From assembly GCA_023404675.1 (NCBI GenBank), contig JAEYAW010000027.1, positions 62,001 to 126,000 on the forward strand: DNA of 64,000 bases, given 5' to 3'. The notes beneath the pieces are model-generated. The model searched no databases, had not been told where the DNA came from, and worked only from the letters and a program-made list of their open reading frames with translations. Source of the DNA: Pseudomonadota bacterium (lineage in GTDB: Bacteria; Pseudomonadota; Alphaproteobacteria; Rhizobiales; Xanthobacteraceae). Below are positions 57,444 to 64,000 of the stretch, piece after piece. Numbering within the stretch: the first letter of the stretch is position 1; the number at the start of each line of letters is the position of its first letter. The translations under genes and the position numbers were made by a program.

Positions 57444-59654
57444 ATGGCAGGAGAGCGGGATTTGACGCGTCGTGGGACGTCCGGCTGGCGGTCGATGGTG
57501 GGGCTGGCTTTGCTGGCCATGCCAGCCCTGTTGTCCCCGTCGGCGCAGGCCGCCGAAAGCCCGGCCGTCAAGAGCGACCGGGCCAATGTCACGCTGGTCA
57601 GCGACGTCGACAGCGTGGCGCCGGGACAGTCGTTCCGGATCGGCCTGCGCCAGCGCCTCGCGCCGCACTGGCACACCTACTGGAAAAACCCCGGCGACGC
57701 GGGAGCGGCGACCGACATCTCTCTCACGCTGCCTGACGGGGCGAAGGCGGGCGAGATCGTCTGGCCGGCGCCCGAGGCGATCAATGTCGGGCCGGTGCGC
57801 AATTTCGGCTACGAGGACGAGGTCGTCCTGCCGATCACGGTGAGCGTGCCGCAGGATGTCAAGTCGGGCCAGAGCTTCAAGGTCGAGGCCGAGGCAAACT
57901 GGCTGGTCTGCGAGAAGCAGTGCATCCCGGAGTCCGGCACGTTCCGGCTGGATCTGCCGGTGGCCGAAATCTCCTCGCCCACGGGCGGCGCGGTGGCTGC
58001 CGCCTTCGCCGCCAGCGACGCGCGCCGTCCGGTTGCCTCTCCGTGGCAGGCCAAGCTGGTTGTCGAGGGCTCCGCGCTGGCCCTGACCGTGGAAGGTGAG
58101 GGATTGTCGCCGGAAGCGGTCAAAAGCGCGTTCTACTACCCTGCCGAATGGGGCGTGATCGTGCATGCCGCCGACCAGCGGCTGGCAATGGAGAATACGC
58201 GGCTCCATCTGGCGATGACGAAGGATCAGGCTTTCAACGGCCAGACCTCCGTCGCGGGCGTGCTGGCCGTGACCGACGCGGCCGGCAAGACCCGCTGGTT
58301 CGAGATGTCGCCCTCTTTGGGCGGGGCGACCGCTGGTGCCACGCCGGCCACGGCCGGCAAGACCGGCACGGCGTCCGGAACCGGCGGGACAGGCGCGTCC
58401 CTGCCGGGCGTGGGAACGGCCACCGCGGCTGCCCTGTCCGTGTGGCAGGCCATTCTGTTCGCCTTCGTGGGCGGACTGATCCTCAATCTGATGCCGTGCG
58501 TGTTTCCGGTTCTGGCGATCAAGGCCACGTCAGTGGCGAAGCTGTCCGGTGGTTCGCTGCGGGAAATCCGGATGTCAGGCCTGTTCTATACGCTGGGCGT
58601 GCTGAGCGCGTTCCTGGCGCTGGCGGGCGGGCTTCTGGCGCTGCGCGGAGCCGGGGAAGCAGTCGGCTGGGGCTTCCAGTTCCAGTCGCCGCTGTTCGTG
58701 GCGGCGATGAGCTGGCTGCTGCTCGCCATCGGCCTCAATTTGTCGGGCGTGTTCGAGATCGGCCTTGGCGTGACCGGCACCGGTCAGTCGTTGACCGAGA
58801 AGAAGGGCCATGCCGGCAGCTTCTTCACAGGCCTGCTGGCTGTGGTGCTGGCGACGCCCTGCACGGCGCCGTTCATGGGAGCCGCCATCGGCGTGGCGCT
58901 CGCCTCGCCCGCGCAGCTGACGCTCGCCCTGTTCGCCGCCATGGCGCTGGGCCTCGCCGCGCCCTATGCGCTGCTGGTGCTGTTTCCACGTTTGGCGACG
59001 CTGCTGCCGCGTCCCGGCCTGTGGATGGTGCGGCTGCGGCAGGCGATGGCGTTTCCGATGTTCGCCTCCGCTGCGTGGTTGGTCTGGGTGCTCACCCGGC
59101 AGGTCGGCGATCTGGGCGTGATGATTGCGCTGGGCGGCGCGGTGCTGATCGCGCTTGCGGCGTGGCTCGTCGGGATCGGTCAGCACAGCGGCCGGTCGGG
59201 GTGGCTCAGCCGGGGATTCGCGGCGGCCGCGATCGCGGGACTTATTGCACTGCTGCCGTTCCTGCACGAAGCCGCACGCGCGCCCGCGGTGGCCAGCGCG
59301 TCGTCCGGGGGCGCAGAAGCGTTCAGCAGCAAGCGGCTGGCCGAGTTGCGGCAGGCAGGCAAGCCGGTGTTCGTCAACATGACGGCGGCGTGGTGCATTA
59401 CCTGCCTCGTCAACGAGCGCACCACGCTGTCGACGCAGGCGGTGCAGGATGCGTTGCGCAGCAACGGCATCACTTATCTGAAGGGCGACTGGACCAATCA
59501 GGATCCGGACATCACGGCGTTCCTGCGTGGCTTCAATCGCGACGGCCTGCCGTTCTATGCGTTCTATCCCGCGGGGCAGCGCGAACCTGTCGTGCTGCCG
59601 GCGGTTCTCACCGAGGCGCTGGTGCTCGGTGAAATTCAGTCCACGACGAACTGA
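57444..59654 (+). CDS. DsbD/ScsB-family thiol-disulfide reductase
   Basis: Inner-membrane protein that passes electrons from cytoplasmic thioredoxin to periplasmic partners. The protein is about 736 residues from ATG 57444; upstream frame and a later ATG (57495) are alternatives, and no clear ribosome site decides. Domains are a signal peptide ending SAQAAE, a periplasmic DsbD-alpha/ScsB-type domain with CEKQC, and a central membrane domain of about eight helices with Cys in LNLMPCVFPVL and ATPCTAPFMG. A C-terminal thioredoxin domain carries WCITC near 655. The following redoxin gene is a likely periplasmic partner. Confidence 0.9.
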   Translation: MAGERDLTRRGTSGWRSMVGLALLAMPALLSPSAQAAESPAVKSDRANVTLVSDVDSVAPGQSFRIGLRQRLAPHWHTYWKNPGDAGAATDISLTLPDGAKAGEIVWPAPEAINVGPVRNFGYEDEVVLPITVSVPQDVKSGQSFKVEAEANWLVCEKQCIPESGTFRLDLPVAEISSPTGGAVAAAFAASDARRPVASPWQAKLVVEGSALALTVEGEGLSPEAVKSAFYYPAEWGVIVHAADQRLAMENTRLHLAMTKDQAFNGQTSVAGVLAVTDAAGKTRWFEMSPSLGGATAGATPATAGKTGTASGTGGTGASLPGVGTATAAALSVWQAILFAFVGGLILNLMPCVFPVLAIKATSVAKLSGGSLREIRMSGLFYTLGVLSAFLALAGGLLALRGAGEAVGWGFQFQSPLFVAAMSWLLLAIGLNLSGVFEIGLGVTGTGQSLTEKKGHAGSFFTGLLAVVLATPCTAPFMGAAIGVALASPAQLTLALFAAMALGLAAPYALLVLFPRLATLLPRPGLWMVRLRQAMAFPMFASAAWLVWVLTRQVGDLGVMIALGGAVLIALAAWLVGIGQHSGRSGWLSRGFAAAAIAGLIALLPFLHEAARAPAVASASSGGAEAFSSKRLAELRQAGKPVFVNMTAAWCITCLVNERTTLSTQAVQDALRSNGITYLKGDWTNQDPDITAFLRGFNRDGLPFYAFYPAGQREPVVLPAVLTEALVLGEIQSTTN

Positions 59655-59677
59655 ACTCGACCAAAGGAGAGCCTGTG

Positions 59678-60355
59678 ATGACAACGAGCCAAGCAAACTC
59701 CCTTTCCTCGATTGCCTATGATCGCCGCCGCGTTCTGATCGGTGCCGGCACGGTGGCCGGCGTGCTCGCGACCGGCATGGTATCGCTGAAATCTTCGCCC
59801 GCCCTTGCCGCGCCGCAGGCAGGGCAGGCCGCGCCGGACTTTTCGGTCGTGGACACCAGGGGCGTGACCCGCTCGCTTGCCGACCTGCGCGGCAAGGTGG
59901 TGGTGATGGAATGGACCAACCACGACTGTCCGTTCGTGAAGAAGCATTACGGCGCGGGCAACATGCAGGCGCTGCAGAAGGAAGCCACCGACGCGGGCGT
60001 CGTGTGGCTGTCGGTGGTGTCTTCGGCCAAGGGCGAGCAGGGTTTCGTTTCGGCCGTCGAGGCCAACAAGCTCACAGAGTCGCGCAACGCGTCGCCGACC
60101 GGCGTGCTGCTCGATCCGGACGGCAAGATCGGCCGCAGCTATGGCGCGATGACCACGCCGCATATGTATGTGATCGACAAGGACGGCGTGCTGCGTTACG
60201 CGGGAGGCATCGACAGCATCGCCTCCACGAAGGCGGACGATATCAAGAAGGCCGAGCCGTACTTCCGCGAGGCGCTGCTCGCAGTCAATCGCGGTGAACC
60301 GGTGAAGAACGCGACGACGCGGCCTTACGGCTGCAGCGTCAAATACGTCGGCTGA
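59678..60355 (+). CDS. Exported AhpC/TSA-type redoxin
   Basis: Periplasmic thioredoxin-fold protein, 225 residues. ATG 59678 has AAAGGAG upstream and is preferred to the GTG at 59675. The N-terminus has DRRRVLIGAG and a hydrophobic core, resembling a twin-arginine signal, with cleavage near ALAA. The fold begins AAPDFSVVDTRG. The active site is DCPFVKKHY with a single Cys84; a second Cys lies near the C-terminus (YGCSV). It follows the DsbD-like gene by 23 bp, so electrons from that protein probably keep it reduced. Confidence 0.88.
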   Translation: MTTSQANSLSSIAYDRRRVLIGAGTVAGVLATGMVSLKSSPALAAPQAGQAAPDFSVVDTRGVTRSLADLRGKVVVMEWTNHDCPFVKKHYGAGNMQALQKEATDAGVVWLSVVSSAKGEQGFVSAVEANKLTESRNASPTGVLLDPDGKIGRSYGAMTTPHMYVIDKDGVLRYAGGIDSIASTKADDIKKAEPYFREALLAVNRGEPVKNATTRPYGCSVKYVG

Positions 60356-60400
60356 TCCTGCGGCCCGCGCCGGATTCCCCGCGGCGATTGATCTGTTTGA

Positions 60401-60422
60401 ACGCCCGGCCTCAGCCGGGCGT
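60401..60422. terminator. Bidirectional terminator redoxin / DUF3175
   Basis: A 9-bp stem ACGCCCGGC (60401-60409) / GCCGGGCGT (60414-60422) closes a 4-nt loop, with CCTTTC after it, between two convergent genes. Confidence 0.6.
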
Positions 60423-60434
60423 CCTTTCGCCGTC

Positions 60435-60806
60435 TCAGCCCGCGCGGCCAAAGGCTTTTCTCAGCTCACCCTTTGCCGCTTCGAGCTTGCGTTTCCGTGT
60501 CGCCGACAGGTTTGTCCCGGCGCGGTTGATATAGAATACCAGCATCGACATCGCGGACCGGAACGGATCGCTTTTGCGGCGATGGCTTTGCTCGGCCGAT
60601 CGCTTCAGGGAGCGGGCGATATCCGCCGGACGGTCCAGCTTGAAGACCTTGTCCTTCAGATCCAGCGCGTCGCTCGTCCGGGTCACCTCGGCGGACCACT
60701 TGTGCGGTGTCTTTGTCGAGCGCCTGGCCGACCGCCGTGCCGTTCCCTGCGCGCCTGTCCTGCGCGCGGACGAGCCGCGCTTGTGCCCCGCCTGCTGTTT
60801 GGGCAT
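60435..60806 (-). CDS. DUF3175 family protein
   Basis: Very basic protein of 123 residues. The N-terminal 35 residues are a Lys/Arg/Ser/Ala-rich tail; the rest matches the DUF3175 pattern as I recall it (KWSAEVTRTSDALDLKDKVFKLD, then FRSAMSMLVFYINRAGTNLS and RKRKLEAAKGELRKAF). There is no catalytic motif. DNA or RNA binding is suggested only by charge. Confidence 0.78.
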   Translation of the reverse strand: MPKQQAGHKRGSSARRTGAQGTARRSARRSTKTPHKWSAEVTRTSDALDLKDKVFKLDRPADIARSLKRSAEQSHRRKSDPFRSAMSMLVFYINRAGTNLSATRKRKLEAAKGELRKAFGRAG

Positions 60807-60892
60807 GGTGACGTCTCCCTCATTCGTGGCCGCCTGGGACGGCGCGACGTGTCCGCCGTCGTGCTCCGGCTGCCTGTCAGCAAGGTAACGTC

Positions 60893-61348
60893 ATGAGCGT
60901 CGAATCGGTCCGCGCTTTCTTTGCCGCGCACGCGCCCGATCTTTCAGTCGTCGAAACCGAAGAGAGTTCGGCAACGGTCGCGCTGGCTGCGGCCGCGCAT
61001 GGCGTGCCGCCGGAGCGGATCGCCAAGACGCTGGCGCTGCGGGTCGGCGAGAAGGATCTTCTGGTCGTGACCTGCGGCACGGCCCGGCTCGACAACAAGA
61101 AGCTGCGCGCGGTGTTCGGCGGCAAGGCGAAGATGCTGGACGCCGGGACCACGCTCGCATTGACCGGCCATCCGCTCGGCGGCGTCTGCCCGTTCGGGCT
61201 CGCGACGCCGCTGCCGGTCTATTGCGACGTCTCGCTGCGGGCGTTCGATGAAGTCGTCCCGGCGGCCGGTTCGGTCAACAGCGCGGTGCGGGTCGCGCCG
61301 CTGCGGATGGCCCAACTGGTCGACGCCGAATGGGTCGACGTGTGCTGA
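60893..61348 (+). CDS. YbaK/EbsC-type aminoacyl-tRNA editing protein
   Basis: Stand-alone trans-editing domain of the YbaK/ProX family, 151 residues, which hydrolyses mischarged tRNA. Visible family features are RIAKTLALRVGEKDLLVVTCG with the conserved Lys, LDNKKLRAVFGGKAKMLDA, and GHPLGGVCPFGLATPLPVYCD. The tRNA and amino acid targets cannot be read from the sequence. Confidence 0.88.
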   Translation: MSVESVRAFFAAHAPDLSVVETEESSATVALAAAAHGVPPERIAKTLALRVGEKDLLVVTCGTARLDNKKLRAVFGGKAKMLDAGTTLALTGHPLGGVCPFGLATPLPVYCDVSLRAFDEVVPAAGSVNSAVRVAPLRMAQLVDAEWVDVC

Positions 61349-61443
61349 TCCCGCGCCGGCATCCGAAGAAAAAGGCCGTTGCACGAACCGCCGGGCGCGC
61401 GGCATAAGGCCTCCGCTTCAAGAACAGATCGATCGGAGGACGC

Positions 61444-61884
61444 GTGACGGAGCAGGAGATTCTCGAAGGCTTCCGGGTCAACCCCAATCCCTGCATCGCG
61501 ACGCTGGGCAGCGGGCGGATCGTCAGTTTCGATACCGCGACGGACGTCTGCGTGATCGAGTGGACCGCGACGCAGGCGCATTGCCATTCCGTGAAAGGTC
61601 ATCCGCGTGGGGGAATTGTCCAGGGCGGCTTCGTCACCGGCTGGCTCGATGCCGCGATGGCACACGCGTGTGTTGCCAAGTCCCGCTTCACGATGGGGAT
61701 TCCGAGTCTGGAGATCAAGGTCAGCTTTCTGCTCGCCGCGTATCCCGGCATTTATCGCTCCAAAGGCTGGATCACCCGCTGGGGGCGCTCCATTGCGTTT
61801 CTCGAGGGCGAGTTGACGGATTCCGAAAACCGGGTGATTGCGCGGGCCAGTTCAACGGTTGCGCCACGACCGCTGCGCGGCTGA
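61444..61884 (+). CDS. PaaI/hotdog-fold thioesterase family protein
   Basis: Acyl-CoA thioesterase-like protein, 146 residues, start GTG 61444 with GGAGG just before it. The hotdog pattern HPRGGIVQGGFVTGWLDAAMAHA places the conserved Gly and catalytic acid near residues 57-75, and SLEIKVSFLLAAYPG is the following strand. It may release CoA from dead-end acyl-CoA esters. Confidence 0.85.
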   Translation: MTEQEILEGFRVNPNPCIATLGSGRIVSFDTATDVCVIEWTATQAHCHSVKGHPRGGIVQGGFVTGWLDAAMAHACVAKSRFTMGIPSLEIKVSFLLAAYPGIYRSKGWITRWGRSIAFLEGELTDSENRVIARASSTVAPRPLRG

Positions 61885-61915
61885 AGGAATCTGTACGGAA
61901 TCTTCCGGCAGAGGC

Positions 61916-62698
61916 TTACAGCAGCAGCGGTCTCACGCCTGCCGCGGCCTCGCGCAGCAGCGGCAGGAAGCGGTCGATCATTTCGCCGGTGGATACGCGA
62001 TCGACGTGTGCACCCATATTGATGGCGGCGACGATTTCGCCGTCGTAGCGGCGAACCGGCACCGAGATCGATCGAAAGCCCGGCTCGGCCTCGCGATCGA
62101 CCAGCGAATAGCCTTTTTCGCGGTCGGTGATGATGGTCGCTCTCAGGACGTCCCTGTCCGTCACGGTGAAGGGGGTCATCGGCTTGAGGTTCATGGCTGC
62201 GAGGGCCGCCGCGATTTCGTCGTCGGAATATTTGCTGAGCATCGCGCGGCCGACCGACGAGCAGAAGGCCGGCAGGCGGTAGCCGAGTTCGATGCCGGTG
62301 GAGAACACGCGCACCGGGCTGGCGCGGGCGATGAAGATCACCTCATCGCCGTCCAGCACGGCGAGCGAGGAGATTTCCTGTGCCGCCGTCGAGATCCGGT
62401 CGAGCACCGGCTGAAGCAGCGTGACGACCTGATTGGAGGTCATGTAGGAGCCGGCGAGAGCGAGAACCCGCGGCGTGAGCGCGAACAGCTTTCCATCACT
62501 GGTGACATAGCCGCGATGTTCCAGCGTCAGCAGGATGCGGCGCGCGGTGGCGCGGGGGAGCTCGGCGGCTCTGGCGACCTCGCTGAGGGTCATCGGGCGC
62601 GATTGCGCGCCAAACAACTCGAACACCCGCAAGCCGCGATCGAGGCTCTCCACGAAGTCGGTACTGCCGCGCTCGTCCACGCGCTTCAGTTTGGTCAT
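61916..62698 (-). CDS. IclR-family regulator (PcaR/PobR-like group)
   Basis: Regulator of 260 residues. The helix-turn-helix is MTLSEVARAAELPRATARRILLTLEHRGYV. The ligand domain has FCSSVGRAMLSKYSDDEI, and EPGFRSISVPVRRYDGEIVAAINMG near the end is typical of PcaR/PcaU/PobR-type IclR proteins. It is divergent from an ABC importer whose genes start at 63109, so it may control that importer. No protocatechuate genes are visible in the window. Confidence 0.9.
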   Translation of the reverse strand: MTKLKRVDERGSTDFVESLDRGLRVFELFGAQSRPMTLSEVARAAELPRATARRILLTLEHRGYVTSDGKLFALTPRVLALAGSYMTSNQVVTLLQPVLDRISTAAQEISSLAVLDGDEVIFIARASPVRVFSTGIELGYRLPAFCSSVGRAMLSKYSDDEIAAALAAMNLKPMTPFTVTDRDVLRATIITDREKGYSLVDREAEPGFRSISVPVRRYDGEIVAAINMGAHVDRVSTGEMIDRFLPLLREAAAGVRPLLL

Positions 62699-63108
62699 GT
62701 CTCGTTCGCCTCGATCAACCTGCCGTACCGCATGCTCCTTCCTTCGGAACGGGATCGCGCGACGATGGAGAAGACGTCTTTTTGTTTTTGTCGCCCTATC
62801 AATATCGAACGCATGTTCGCTCTACGGACATTTGCCCAATGATGCGCCAAGTATTGCCGCAAGGATCGGCTTGCCTGGAAATAGATCAATACTAAAATCG
62901 CCAAAATGTTCAATAGGCGAACGGATCAGTGCGTTTTTGAACCTGAGCCTTTTTGTCGAGTCGCATGTTGTCGCGGTAGGGAGTGACGTCTTGTCTGCAT
63001 CGGTCCTGACGGCAACGCGAAGGCTTGGACTTGCGGGGTTGCCGCTATCGCGACGCAGCTGGCTTCGGCAGCGCTATGGGAAGGGCCTGGCCGCCGGGAG
63101 GACGCAGC
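62699..63108. promoter_or_regulatory. Divergent promoter region with GTTCG/CGAAC repeats
   Basis: 410 bp without a supported gene. CGAACGCATGTTCG (62806-62819) is a 5-bp inverted repeat, and a second pair GTTC/GAAC occurs at 62908-62922. The stretch is more AT-rich than its flanks between about 62770 and 62940. The repeats are candidates for the adjacent IclR regulator, by inference. Confidence 0.4.
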
Positions 63109-63915
63109 ATGACTGATGCCGCAGCCGACTATCTGACGATACGGGATGTTCGGAAGGTCTATGCAGGTCAGCACGGCGAAGCGACCACGGCGCTGCAAAG
63201 CATCTCGATCAATGTCAGGCAGGGCGAATTTCTCGCCATTCTCGGTCCGTCCGGCTGCGGTAAGTCAACTCTGTTGCAGATCATCGCCGGGTTGATCGAT
63301 CGGACCTCGGGCGAAGTGGTCCTGAACGGCAAGGACGTGAAGGCGCCGCCGCCCGAGATGGTCTATCTGTTCCAGCAGTACAGCAAGTCGCTGCTGCCCT
63401 GGCGCACGATCGAGCAGAACGTTGCGCTGGTGCTTGAAGGCAAGGGGCTGGGCCGCAAGGAAATGTTCGATCGCTGCGGTGAATATCTGCAGATGGTCGG
63501 CCTGGCAAACTTCCGCAGACACTACCCATGGCAGTTGTCCGGCGGCATGCAGCAGCGTGTCGCGATCGCGCGCGCTCTCGCCGCGCAGCCGCGCGTCCTT
63601 CTGCTCGACGAGCCGTTCAGCGCGGTCGACGCGCTGACGCGGCTTGAGCTTCAGTCCCTCATTCTCGATCTGTGGCATCGTCAGGGTCTCACCATCCTGC
63701 TGATCACGCATGACGTGGACGAGGCGGTCTTCCTCGCCGACCGGATCGCGGTGCTCTCGTCGCGGCCGTCGACGGTGGAGATGATGGTCGATGCCGAACT
63801 CCCGCGCCCGCGCGATGCGATGGAGACGCGCGAATTGCCGCGTTTTCTTCAGCTTCGCCACCAGCTTGTGACACATCTGCTGCGCCGCCAGAACGCGGAG
63901 AGCGTCGGTGTCTAA
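63109..63915 (+). CDS. ABC importer ATPase, nitrate/sulfonate/taurine type (TauB/SsuB/NrtD-like)
   Basis: ATPase of 268 residues from ATG 63109, which has GGGAGG upstream; the frame is open earlier but without such a site. Walker A GPSGCGKST is at 46-54, the Q-loop is in YLFQQYSKSLLPWRT (characteristic of this subfamily), and the signature LSGGMQQRVAIARAL and Walker B LLLDEPFSAVD follow. The permease gene overlaps its end by 8 nt. The substrate is unknown; an aromatic or sulfonated acid is possible given the IclR neighbour. Confidence 0.92.
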   Translation: MTDAAADYLTIRDVRKVYAGQHGEATTALQSISINVRQGEFLAILGPSGCGKSTLLQIIAGLIDRTSGEVVLNGKDVKAPPPEMVYLFQQYSKSLLPWRTIEQNVALVLEGKGLGRKEMFDRCGEYLQMVGLANFRRHYPWQLSGGMQQRVAIARALAAQPRVLLLDEPFSAVDALTRLELQSLILDLWHRQGLTILLITHDVDEAVFLADRIAVLSSRPSTVEMMVDAELPRPRDAMETRELPRFLQLRHQLVTHLLRRQNAESVGV

Positions 63916-64000
63916 GCTCGGCCGGCGCGGCGTCGGCCTGCTTTCGATCGTCACGGTGCTGTTGGTGTGGGAGTCGATCTGCCGCGTCGGGCTGGTCAAT
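63908..64000 (+). CDS. ABC importer permease, N-terminal fragment (runs off window)
   Basis: GTG at 63908 opens a frame that overlaps the ATPase stop and stays open to the right edge (31 codons). It reads a short basic start (SKLGRRG) followed by a hydrophobic segment (LLSIVTVLLVWESIC), as expected of the first membrane helix of a SsuC/TauC-type permease. Confidence 0.7.
   Translation, partial: MSKLGRRGVGLLSIVTVLLVWESICRVGLVN

Overview
This is high-GC chromosomal DNA from an alphaproteobacterium, most likely a Bradyrhizobium/Rhodopseudomonas/Afipia-type member of the Nitrobacteraceae. The case rests on gene order recalled from Rhodopseudomonas palustris: a pimFABCD-like dicarboxylate operon, a couAB/transporter/couR-like hydroxycinnamate cluster, and a group-2 mrp antiporter operon with fused mrpA/mrpB. 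It also rests on two intergenic palindromic repeats of a kind I remember from this family. No tRNA, rRNA, CRISPR array, phage gene or insertion sequence was seen. The theme is uptake and breakdown of carboxylic and aromatic acids.

Layout. (1) 1-6515, minus: a Baeyer-Villiger-type monooxygenase (cut by the window edge) downstream of a complete branched-chain-type (HAAT) ABC importer. (2) 6802-10906, plus, divergent from it: DUF2848 hydrolase-like protein, cupin, GntR regulator, amidase, SDR and the remnant of a second SDR. Together (1) and (2) look like one uptake-plus-catabolism module of unknown substrate, with matching 12-bp sites at both ends of the shared promoter region. (3) 10928-16922, minus: the mrp cation/proton antiporter, six overlapping genes. 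(4) 17267-27034: pobA, crotonase and acyl-CoA synthetase (couAB-like), a solute-binding protein, a second HAAT importer with a fused LivM-LivG protein, and a MarR repressor. A shared 15-bp operator-like sequence lies before couA and before the MarR gene. (5) 27144-28430: glycerate 2-kinase. (6) 28558-34108, minus: a third HAAT importer under an IclR regulator, divergent from (7) 34524-42968: pimF-A-B-C-D-like beta-oxidation operon plus an SDR. The promoter region between them holds a triple half-site operator. (8) 43013-52054: glycerol kinase, a small exported protein, GST, VOC protein, an orphan TadG-like protein, malonyl-CoA decarboxylase, a flavin reductase-MarR fusion and a ketopantoate-reductase-like protein. 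(9) 52137-61884: a secreted HAF-repeat protein, clpB, a DsbD/ScsB-like reductase with a redoxin partner, a DUF3175 protein, a YbaK-type editing protein and a PaaI-type thioesterase. (10) 61916-64000: an IclR regulator divergent from a nitrate/sulfonate/taurine-type ABC importer that runs off the right edge.

How the genes work together. Three times in 33 kb a HAAT importer sits beside a degradative gene set and a dedicated regulator (GntR, MarR, IclR). In the hydroxycinnamate cluster, acids are imported, activated by the synthetase and chain-shortened by the crotonase. 4-Hydroxybenzoate would then be hydroxylated by PobA, but no aldehyde dehydrogenase is present in the window. In the pim cluster, a ligase, an acyl-CoA dehydrogenase pair, a hydratase/dehydrogenase and a thiolase form a complete beta-oxidation spiral. 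The DUF2848/cupin/amidase/SDR/BVMO set is the best candidate for an undescribed pathway. All functional calls come from reading motifs and recalled family knowledge; no database search was run.
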